6,655 nucleotides of DNA from the NCBI GenBank assembly GCA_945787925.1, contig CALZJY010000115.1, positions 1-6,655 on the forward strand, given 5' to 3'. Source of the DNA: an uncultured Anaerosporobacter sp. (GTDB lineage Bacteria; Bacillota; Clostridia; Lachnospirales; Lachnospiraceae). How positions within the stretch are numbered: the stretch's first letter is position 1; the number at the start of each line of letters is the position of its first letter. Under the pieces are notes generated by a model. It did no database searches, had not been told where the DNA came from, and saw only the letters and a program-made list of their open reading frames with translations. The position numbers were made by a program, and so were the translations under genes. Shown piece by piece: positions 1 through 5,614 of this stretch.

Positions 1-28
1 AGACCCCTAGCCTGGGAACCTCCATATG
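1..28 (+). repeat. Fragment resembling the 3' part of a pig PRE-1-type SINE (foreign to the bacterium)
   Basis: Bases 2-28 read GACCCCTAGCCTGGG followed by AACCTCCATATG. From memory this matches the 3' portion of the tRNA-derived PRE-1 SINE of pig, where the next bases are normally CCGCGGGAGCGG. Similar elements occur in related hoofed mammals, so the host species is an inference. The match ends at about base 28. The stretch sits at the extreme window end and interrupts a conserved bacterial protein, so it is most likely host DNA joined to the contig artificially, not part of the bacterial genome. Confidence 0.7.
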
Positions 29-44
29 ATGGGGGGAGGGGGGG
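29..44. other. G-rich junction between host-like DNA and nrdD
   Basis: Six G, one A and seven G form a near-homopolymer exactly where the bacterial coding sequence stops resembling NrdD. Long G runs are a known artefact of two-colour Illumina chemistry and can bridge unrelated reads during assembly. That explanation is an inference. The run is out of character for the AT-rich bacterial DNA beside it. Confidence 0.55.
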
Positions 45-2092
45 CGACGAGTTACGTTCATCTTATTATGGTCTTTGTTATGGCATTGTGGACATTCCCA
101 CTCATCGTCTTCATTGATGATGATTTCGCCATCAAATCCACATTCATGACAGTAATCTGATTTTGTATTAAATTCTGCATATTGGATATTATCATAAATA
201 TATTTTACGATTTCCTCTAACGCTTCTAAGTTATGACGCATATTTGGAATTTCCACGTAACTGATTGCACCACCAGAACTGATCACTTGGAACTGGCTTT
301 CGAAATCAAACTTGCTGAATGCATCGATTTTTTCACGAACGTCTACATGATACGAGTTTGTGTAATATCCCTTATCTGTAACATCTTTAATTTCGCCAAA
401 ACGTTCTTTATCGATTCTAGCAAAACGATAGCATAAGCTTTCTGCCGGAGTTCCGTAAAGACCAAATCCGATTCCTGTTTCCGCTTTCCATGTCTTTGTT
501 GCATCGTTTAAGCGATTCATTAAGCGAAGTGCGAACTCGGTACCTTTTGGATCGGTATGAGAAACACCTGTCATCAATTTGGTTACTTCGTACAGCCCGA
601 TATATCCTAAGCTGATTGTGGAATATCCATTGTGAAGTAATTCATCGATTGTCTCTCCTGCCTTTAACCTTGCAATCGCACCGTATTGCCAGTGGATTGG
701 ACTTGTATCGGATAATGTTCCTTCTAACGCACGGTGTCTGCACATTAACGCTTCGAAACATAAACTTAGACGTTCCTCAAGGATTTGCCAGAACATTTCC
801 TCATCACCATCTGCTAGGATACCGATTTGAGGAAGGTTAAGACTTACTACCCCTTGGTTAAAACGGCCTTCGAATTTGTAGTTTCCGTTTTCATCTTTCC
901 ATGGAGATAAGAAACTTCTACATCCCATGCAAGAGAATACATTGCCTTCATAGTTTTCACGCATTTTCTTTGCGCTGATATAATCTGGATAAAGACGTTT
1001 TGCACTGCATTTTACAGCTAATTTCGTAATGTAGTCATATTTTCCGCCTCGTAAGCAGTTGTGTTCGTCTAATACATAGATTAGTTTAGGGAACGCTGGT
1101 GTTACATATACGCCTTTTTCATTTTTGATTCCCTCTAAACGCTGTCTTAATATTTCTTCAATGATCATTGCATTTTCTTCAATGTACTCATCGTCTTTAT
1201 CAAGGTTTAAGAATAATGTTACAAATGGAGATTGTCCGTTCGTTGTCATTAACGTATTGATCTGATATTGGATTGTCTGTACACCAGATTTTAATTCATC
1301 ATTCAGACGGTCTGCAATGAATTGCTCCATTAATTCCGGACTCATCTTATCCCCGTAACGTTCCTTGTAATGTCTTGTATATTTTTCACGGCTCTTACGC
1401 AAATATCTTCCTAAATGTTTTACATCAACACTTTGTCCACCGTATTGGCTGCTTGCTACCGCACTGATAATTTGTGTCATTACCGTACATGCTACTTGGA
1501 AGCTCTTTGGAGATTCAATTAATTTGGCATTCATAACCGTTCCATTCTCTAACATATCTCCAATATTAATTAAACAGCAGTTAAAGATTGATTGTAAAAA
1601 ATAGTCCGAATCATGGAAGTGTAATACCCCTTCCTCATGTGCCTTCGTAATCTTTTCTGGTAATAATAAACGTTTTGTTAAATCTTTTGATACCTCACCA
1701 GCAATCAAATCGCGTTGTGTGGATGCAATTACTGCATTCTTATTTGAGTTCTCTTCCATAACATCTTTGTTACTGCAGTTGATTAATCCCATAATGGACT
1801 CATCTGTTGTATTTGATTTACGTACTAACGCTCTTCGGTAGCGGTAAATAATATATGTCTTGGCTAATGTGAATTTTCCATAAGCCATTAATTTTTGTTC
1901 GATCATATCTTGAACTTCTTCTACGTGCATTTGCTCACGTTTCAGACTTTCAATGCTTTCTACAATGCTTTCAATTTTCTCATCAGAAAGCTTGTCATAA
2001 TCCTCAACTTCAATGTTCGCTTTTCTAATTGCTACTAAGATCTTATTACGATCATAAGCCGTAACTCGCCCATCCCTTTTAATAACGTTCAT
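44..2092 (-). CDS. nrdD: Anaerobic (class III) ribonucleoside-triphosphate reductase, 3' end lost
   Basis: NrdD reduces ribonucleotides to deoxyribonucleotides without oxygen, using a glycyl radical installed by the radical-SAM activase NrdG. The reading runs without a stop from ATG at 2092. It starts with an ATP-cone (NVIKRDGRV at residues 2-10, domain to about residue 95). Next come NCC at 171-173, SSQYGGQS, the Cys388-Met-Gly-Cys391-Arg-Ser site, RFNQGVVSLNLP, YGTPAES (about 546) and SSGGAISYVE (about 610). The C-terminal zinc ribbon is C648/C651 plus C667/C670. Family members continue after TRR (681-683) with the glycyl-radical loop (RxCGY type). Here the frame instead enters PPSPHH and stays open to base 2, which is the chimeric end. 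The catalytic glycine, stop codon and any nrdG are therefore not visible. AAAGGAA lies 8 bases before the ATG. NrdR boxes upstream agree with the assignment. Confidence 0.96.
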
Positions 2093-2100
2093 TTTTTTCG

Positions 2101-2107
2101 TTCCTTT
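2101..2107 (-). promoter_or_regulatory. Ribosome binding site of nrdD
   Basis: AAAGGAA on the minus strand lies 8 bases before the ATG at 2092. It supports this start, which places the ATP-cone motif directly at the N-terminus as in the family. Confidence 0.75.
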
Positions 2108-2124
2108 CGTAAAAAGTCAAATCG

Positions 2125-2153
2125 ATTATAGCACAAGAAAATTGTCTCGTCTA
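2125..2153 (-). promoter_or_regulatory. Proximal sigma-70-type promoter of nrdD
   Basis: On the minus strand a perfect TATAAT (2125-2130) is preceded by TGC, giving an extended -10. TAGACG (2148-2153, four of six matches to TTGACA) stands 17 bases upstream. Transcription would start near 2117, leaving a leader of about 25 bases. The NrdR boxes lie just upstream of the -35. Confidence 0.65.
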
Positions 2154-2161
2154 GTAAAAAA

Positions 2162-2208
2162 ACACTATATTTAGTATGTACATTTCCGCACAAAACTATA
2201 TATAGTGT
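2162..2208. promoter_or_regulatory. Pair of NrdR boxes (nrdD operator)
   Basis: Two 16-base elements fit the NrdR consensus acaCwAtATaTwGtgt: ACACTATATTTAGTAT at 2162-2177 and AAACTATATATAGTGT at 2193-2208. Their core cytosines are 31 bases apart, about three helical turns. That spacing is typical of paired boxes bound by the ATP/dATP-sensing repressor NrdR. The position directly upstream of nrdD indicates that the gene is shut off when dATP is plentiful. The nrdR gene is not in this window. Confidence 0.88.
2164..2193 (-). promoter_or_regulatory. Possible second nrdD promoter embedded in the NrdR boxes
   Basis: TATAGT (2164-2169) lies inside the proximal box and TTGTGC (2188-2193) touches the distal one, with an 18-base spacer. 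NrdR bound to the box pair would cover this promoter directly. The -35 is a weak match (three of six), so this is a candidate only. Confidence 0.35.
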
Positions 2209-2293
2209 TTCCTTCTCTCCAGTGTTTATCATGGTTTCCGCATGAATTCGACCTGATTATTCATCTTTACTTATAATTATTATGTATAAAAAC

Positions 2294-2326
2294 AGGCCTT
2301 TTATAAGTTTAACTTATTACAAGCCT
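2294..2326 (-). terminator. Imperfect hairpin before a T-run, possible second terminator
   Basis: Outer arms AGGC/GCCT and an inner perfect ATAAGT/ACTTAT stem (loop of three) form an imperfect hairpin. On the minus strand it is followed by GTTTTTAT. It lies between the psd terminator and the nrdD boxes and could catch read-through from the lipid operon. The mismatched middle section keeps confidence low. Confidence 0.35.
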
Positions 2327-2347
2327 CAATCCCCGTATTCTTTGCTC

Positions 2348-2392
2348 TAAAAAACACAAAAAGGAAAAGAGTGCCGTGAATCCGACACTCTT
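2348..2392 (-). terminator. Rho-independent terminator after psd
   Basis: On the minus strand, 11 bases past the psd stop, AAGAGTGTCG and CGGCACTCTT form a 10-bp stem with one G-T wobble and a 6-base loop. A T-rich tract follows (TTCCTTTTTGTGTTTTTT). It ends the flippase-pssA-psd operon and separates it from nrdD. Confidence 0.85.
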
Positions 2393-2402
2393 AGATCCCT
2401 TT

Positions 2403-3269
2403 CTATCTCTTATATCCAATCTGCTCACCGAGCTTAACGATCGTCTCTATATTTTCTCTAGAATTTTCAAGAAGGTCTTGGTCTACTTGAACCTGATCTT
2501 TTTTCACTAACAATACCGTAGTAGATCCACCGAATTCAAACATCCCTTTTTCGTCTCCACGCTTAAATGTATGCTTACGGTGATGGTTCTTGATACGGCC
2601 GATCATCATGGCACCAACTTCCACTTGGATGACCTCCCCAAAGTGTTTCGTATTCAATACCGTATATTCCCTGCAGTTACGCTTATAAATATTGCAATGT
2701 TCTAGCGCGATAGGATTTACAGTATGTAATTCCCCCGGAATAAAGTAATTATCGCCCTTTGTTCCATCATCAATATAGCAGTAACGGTGGTAATCATCCA
2801 CAGTCAGACGAAAGATCATACAATATCCGCCTTGGTATTCCTTATAGATTTCATCTCCATCTAATAAGTCATGTAGTGTATACGCACTTCCCTTGATATG
2901 AAATACGCTTTGTTCATCAATTTCATATACCGAAAGTTTCGAATCACATGGGCTGATAAAAGCATGTGGATCACGCGCAATCACGCGCTTCCCTTTCTTG
3001 ATCTTTCTTGTGAAAAATTCGTTATAGCTACGATATCTACACTTTTCATATTCTTTTAAATCAATGTTGTGATTTTTGATAAAGCCTTTGATTAGTCCTG
3101 TAGATAAAAAGCTATTCATATACAGACCCGCAATCTTTGAGATAAACGGTCTTGTAAGCACCTTTAACACCATTCTTCCTGGTACTGTCTTATATAAAAA
3201 GCTTAGCACTACTTCTTGAGACTCTCCTGTGCTTATATACTCTCCATCACGATTTTTAATTACACTCAT
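2403..3269 (-). CDS. psd: Phosphatidylserine decarboxylase proenzyme
   Basis: This 288-residue membrane-associated enzyme converts phosphatidylserine to phosphatidylethanolamine plus CO2, the last step of the pathway begun by the neighbouring PssA. Family landmarks are visible. PCDS carries Asp109 and DYHRY carries His161. GELHTVNP carries His182; these are the expected Asp and His residues of self-cleavage and catalysis. FGGST near the C-terminus gives the Gly248-Ser249 cleavage point. Cleavage there releases a short alpha chain whose N-terminal serine becomes the pyruvoyl cofactor. GGST in place of the LGST of E. coli is, from memory, common in the clostridial branch. The length is normal. 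The ATG overlaps the pssA stop as ATGA (3266-3269), and GGTGGAG (3278-3284) sits 8 bases upstream, so translation is probably coupled. A strong terminator follows. Confidence 0.96.
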   Translation of the reverse strand: MSVIKNRDGEYISTGESQEVVLSFLYKTVPGRMVLKVLTRPFISKIAGLYMNSFLSTGLIKGFIKNHNIDLKEYEKCRYRSYNEFFTRKIKKGKRVIARDPHAFISPCDSKLSVYEIDEQSVFHIKGSAYTLHDLLDGDEIYKEYQGGYCMIFRLTVDDYHRYCYIDDGTKGDNYFIPGELHTVNPIALEHCNIYKRNCREYTVLNTKHFGEVIQVEVGAMMIGRIKNHHRKHTFKRGDEKGMFEFGGSTTVLLVKKDQVQVDQDLLENSRENIETIVKLGEQIGYKR

Positions 3270-3895
3270 ACGTTAAACTCCACCATAAACCAAATGAATT
3301 CTATAATCCCAATTACGAGTAAACCTAACATTCCTCGCATTTTTAGTTTCACTAACTTAAATCTTAAAACAAATAAGAATGCAATGATTCCTAAGCAAGC
3401 AAAATATACTTGTGTAAAACATCCATTCATGTAACTTCTAAAAGAATACACCAATGGAAGAATTAATGCAACAGTAGTTACTGGTAATCCTTCATAATAT
3501 TTACGGCTTTCTGTTGTCTTTTGTTGTCTTTCTTCTTCGCATACATTGAAATACGCAAGACGAATCAATGCACATAAAACATAAGCAACTAATACTACGT
3601 AATATACCGGATTCCCTTCTTTTCCTTGAATCAAGCTATATCCTACGATTCCTGGAAGCACGCCAAAACAAATTAAATCCGCCAAAGAATCGATTTGAAT
3701 TCCAAAACGCTTTTCTTGCACATTTCTCTTTCTTGTCTTCGCAACTGTTCCGTCAAACATATCGCACAACCCTGCTACCATTAAGAAAAGCATTGCATAA
3801 GATGCTCTGCCCTCCATCGCGTTAAACATACCTAAGATCGCACTTGCTGCGCCAATATAGGTCAGTATAACGGTATAATTATAAAATCCTATCAT
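3266..3895 (-). CDS. pssA: CDP-diacylglycerol-serine O-phosphatidyltransferase
   Basis: This integral membrane enzyme of 209 residues joins serine to CDP-diacylglycerol, giving phosphatidylserine and CMP, and so supplies the substrate of Psd encoded next. The CDP-alcohol phosphatidyltransferase motif is present as D45-x2-D48-G49-x2-A52-K53, then G65-x3-D69-x3-D73. All four metal-binding aspartates are kept. Lys replaces the usual Arg at 53, and the stretch before G65 is longer than in the textbook motif. YYEGLPVTT (133-141) is typical of PssA. Hydrophobic segments lie at about 8-24, 32-44, 76-90, 97-116, 138-151, 162-179 and 188-206. The ATG overlaps the upstream stop as ATGA (3892-3895), with AAGGGAG (3906-3912) 10 bases before it. 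It is the middle gene of a three-gene operon. Confidence 0.95.
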   Translation of the reverse strand: MIGFYNYTVILTYIGAASAILGMFNAMEGRASYAMLFLMVAGLCDMFDGTVAKTRKRNVQEKRFGIQIDSLADLICFGVLPGIVGYSLIQGKEGNPVYYVVLVAYVLCALIRLAYFNVCEEERQQKTTESRKYYEGLPVTTVALILPLVYSFRSYMNGCFTQVYFACLGIIAFLFVLRFKLVKLKMRGMLGLLVIGIIEFIWFMVEFNV

Positions 3896-4947
3896 TCTAT
3901 TGATTCTCCCTTCAGTACTTTAGCGGGCCTATTTTTAAAAAAATGAAATCCCATCGTCATAATTCCCGTCAACAACAACATCATATAGAAGTTAATTCCC
4001 CTTGTAAGTAACATAGCAGGCGCTATTATAGTAGCACCATATACCTTTGTATACAATAGTAAGAACATTCCTTCTGAAACTCCTACTGCACCTGGAAGTG
4101 GTAGGGAATCTACCGTAATTGATATCACGACTTGTAATGCGATGATATCTTGCAGACCATAACCAGTTCGACCAAAGCTTTTATACACACAGTATCCCAC
4201 TGCAAAATATGCAAGTCGTTGAATCAACGTTACTACAAACATTCTTGCTAATACACGTGGATTCTCTTTCACAAACTCTGCGCTTTGATGGTAGTCTGCC
4301 AGCAAGGAATAAAACACTTCCTTTTTTGTCTCTGGTTCTTTTATAATGTGCACTTTACCTAAAAACTCGATCGTCTTAATCACGATGGTCTCTACGACTT
4401 TTCTTGAGTACATACACATCAGACATACTGCTATAACGATTATATTAATGATAATGCCTACCGTGAACAATACAACTGTGAGATTACTTTGAAGTACAAA
4501 ATCAAAATGAACCACCGAAACGATGATTCCTAAAAGAAGCAATACCGTTTTATACATAACGGTATAAAGCAAGATCATGATAGAGGATTTTGAAATCGGA
4601 ATTCCATCCTTCGTCATGTAGTAAGCAAGTACTGGCTGCCCCCCAGTTGCGGATGGCGTAATTCCACAAAAATAAAGATCGATACATGCATAACAGAAAC
4701 TCTTGATAAAACTCAAAGAATGCCCCAATGAATGTCCGATAATCCTAAAATTAACACCTTCTAAAACAATATATACAAGCATCAAAATCAATCCAACAAC
4801 TAAATATTCATGCCGTGCTTGTTTGATAACTCTCCCAAGCATTTCAAAATTACAATTCTTAAAAATATAACAATATGTAATCGTCATCAGAGTGACTAAC
4901 AAGAGAAAACTGCTTATATATTTTTTATTTGATTGTTGTTTTTCCAT
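3892..4947 (-). CDS. Flippase-like membrane protein of the MprF N-terminal/UPF0104 family
   Basis: This 351-residue protein has about eight hydrophobic spans (near 10-30, 48-66, 78-96, 122-146, 156-180, 232-257, 266-282 and 313-335). It carries two motifs typical of the lysylphosphatidylglycerol-synthase transmembrane family: PSATGGQP at 98-105 and PLPGAVGVSEG at 283-293. In MprF this domain moves lysyl-phosphatidylglycerol to the outer leaflet. The catalytic aminoacyltransferase domain of MprF is absent here, so no lipid synthesis is implied. A TTG at 4965 could add six residues, but ATG at 4947 has AGGTGG four bases upstream and is preferred. It is the first gene of the operon, overlapping pssA by ATGA. 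That placement suggests, without proving, a role in transporting or regulating phosphatidylserine or phosphatidylethanolamine. Confidence 0.88.
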   Translation of the reverse strand: MEKQQSNKKYISSFLLLVTLMTITYCYIFKNCNFEMLGRVIKQARHEYLVVGLILMLVYIVLEGVNFRIIGHSLGHSLSFIKSFCYACIDLYFCGITPSATGGQPVLAYYMTKDGIPISKSSIMILLYTVMYKTVLLLLGIIVSVVHFDFVLQSNLTVVLFTVGIIINIIVIAVCLMCMYSRKVVETIVIKTIEFLGKVHIIKEPETKKEVFYSLLADYHQSAEFVKENPRVLARMFVVTLIQRLAYFAVGYCVYKSFGRTGYGLQDIIALQVVISITVDSLPLPGAVGVSEGMFLLLYTKVYGATIIAPAMLLTRGINFYMMLLLTGIMTMGFHFFKNRPAKVLKGESIE

Positions 4948-4951
4948 TTTG

Positions 4952-4957
4952 CCACCT
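4952..4957 (-). promoter_or_regulatory. Ribosome binding site that decides the flippase-like start
   Basis: AGGTGG stands four bases before ATG 4947. The alternative TTG at 4965 lies upstream of it and has no purine-rich site of its own, so the ATG is the better start. Confidence 0.6.
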
Positions 4958-5009
4958 ATATGCAATTTTCATTGATTTTACTATACCTTTTTTCATACCC
5001 ATTTATAAA

Positions 5010-5033
5010 ATCACAAATTCCCCCGATTGTGAT
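5010..5033 (-). promoter_or_regulatory. Inverted repeat in the leader of the lipid operon
   Basis: ATCACAA (5010-5016) and TTGTGAT (5027-5033) are perfect 7-base arms around a 10-base loop containing five C on the plus strand (five G in the transcript). It would lie about 15 bases into the leader made from the promoter at 5054-5084. It could be an RNA hairpin or a DNA operator. No T-run follows, so it is not a terminator. Confidence 0.45.
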
Positions 5034-5044
5034 ACTACTCTAGA

Positions 5045-5059
5045 TATAATGGCATTATA
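5045..5059. promoter_or_regulatory. Palindrome over the -10 box of the lipid operon
   Basis: TATAATGGCATTATA is a perfect 7-base inverted repeat around one central base. Its right half is the minus-strand -10 hexamer. A repressor binding here would block the promoter. It also yields a plus-strand TATAAT, but I see no -35 to go with that. Confidence 0.4.
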
Positions 5060-5084
5060 CCATAGACCACCAGTCACAAGTCAA
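5054..5084 (-). promoter_or_regulatory. Promoter of the flippase-pssA-psd operon
   Basis: A perfect TATAAT (5054-5059) preceded by TGG (extended -10) has TTGACT (5079-5084, five of six) 19 bases upstream. The spacer is long, but the extended -10 can compensate. Start would be near 5047, giving a leader of about 100 bases before ATG 4947. Confidence 0.65.
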
Positions 5085-5096
5085 GTATATCGGCAA

Positions 5097-5132
5097 ATTA
5101 ATTTCATTAATATAAAGTTTTTATTAATTTCA
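5097..5132. repeat. AT-rich direct repeats and palindrome upstream of the -35
   Basis: ATTAATTTCA occurs at 5097-5106 and again at 5123-5132, 26 bases apart. Between and overlapping them, ATTAATA (5106-5112) and TATTAAT (5122-5128) form an imperfect 23-base palindrome centred on 5117. It sits 13-48 bases upstream of the -35, where an UP element or a regulator site would be. No known consensus is recognised. Confidence 0.35.
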
Positions 5133-5163
5133 AGAAATTCCGCACTTTTTCTTTTCTTTTATG

Positions 5164-5212
5164 TAAAAAATGGTGTCATATAACATTGAATTATAGCAAT
5201 ACAAAATGACAC
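5164..5212 (-). terminator. Terminator-like hairpin after the small secreted protein gene
   Basis: On the minus strand GTGTCAT and ATGACAC (5206-5212 and 5173-5179) pair, with an inner ATTG/CAAT stem (5197-5200 and 5185-5188). CATTTTTTAC follows. It would end the transcript of the 5291-5518 gene before the lipid operon promoter. The stem is AT-rich and broken by an internal loop, so it may be leaky. Confidence 0.5.
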
Positions 5213-5250
5213 ACACCATATACAATCCCTTGTTACATGATGTGTGTCAT
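5206..5250. repeat. Long inverted repeat with 14-base arms
   Basis: ATGACACACACCAT (5206-5219) and ATGATGTGTGTCAT (5237-5250) pair along 14 bases with a single wobble. A further ACAA/TTGT pairing closes a TCCC loop. This is the strongest hairpin in the window. It shares the segment 5206-5212 with the terminator-like hairpin, so the two structures exclude each other. It begins about 40 bases past the stop of the small gene. Confidence 0.75.
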
Positions 5251-5290
5251 CTGGTTTTCGTCTTTTCCTTGCCTCATCCGCATGCACCTG

Positions 5291-5518
5291 TTATCTTTCA
5301 TCAACAAAATGTACGTCTGTGACATAGGCTTCTATTTCACAGCTATTGGTTGTCTGATAAGCTTCAATATAGTCCTCCGTATCGGATACATTATTCGTAA
5401 CATGAAATGCATCAACATCTTCAGGAGTCTCTTTTTCGCCTAGGAATGCAAAACACAAAGAAAACATCATTCCCAAACATACTATATTAAGGCTTTTTTT
5501 CAAAGATTTTTTAACCAT
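5291..5518 (-). CDS. Small secreted acidic protein, function unknown
   Basis: I do not recognise this 75-residue protein. Lysines at 3, 4, 7 and 8 precede a hydrophobic stretch (about 10-27), as in a signal peptide. There is no clear lipobox around Cys14 or Cys22. The remainder (28-75) is strongly acidic, with 14 Asp/Glu against one Lys and one Arg, and has a single Cys at 60. Three similar segments are visible: VDAFHVTN (35-42), IEAYQTTN (51-58) and IEAYVTD (62-68), a pattern of [VI][DE]A[FY] then T[ND]. AAAGGAG lies 12 bases before the ATG, which is rather far. It stands 96 bases after the MATE gene with no clear terminator between, so co-transcription is possible. A secreted peptide signal or exported repeat protein is conceivable, but nothing establishes either. 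Confidence 0.65.
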   Translation of the reverse strand: MVKKSLKKSLNIVCLGMMFSLCFAFLGEKETPEDVDAFHVTNNVSDTEDYIEAYQTTNSCEIEAYVTDVHFVDER

Positions 5519-5614
5519 AATCTTTTGGTACTCCTTTCAAATTTTTCTTATTGCTACAAGAATAGGATATACCGAAATTTATGATTTATTCTTTTTTATG
5601 ACATCTTTTCTAAT

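Noticed and set aside
233..840. Plus-strand open frames at 233-436 and 616-840
   Set aside because: They are antisense to conserved NrdD coding sequence and have no ribosome binding site or recognisable domain.
2154..2210. Inverted repeat AAACACTATA/TATAGTGTTT followed by seven T on the minus strand, looking like a terminator
   Set aside because: The arms are the outer halves of the two NrdR boxes, and the 31-base loop is too large for an efficient terminator. The operator explains the symmetry better.
2229..2264. Possible 11-codon leader peptide on the minus strand upstream of nrdD
   Set aside because: There is no ribosome binding site, no informative codon run, and it lies upstream of both likely nrdD promoters.
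4948..4965. TTG start adding six residues to the flippase-like protein
   Set aside because: It has no Shine-Dalgarno site, and the internal ATG at 4947 has AGGTGG at close spacing.
5194..5200. Extended -10 sequence TGCTATAAT near 5191-5199 on the minus strand
   Set aside because: It lies in the loop of the terminator-like hairpin and has no acceptable -35 at normal spacing. The promoter at 5054-5084 is much better.
5237..5443. Plus-strand open frame of 68 codons opposite the small secreted protein
   Set aside because: It starts inside the long inverted repeat with no ribosome binding site. The minus-strand frame has one, plus a signal-peptide-like start.
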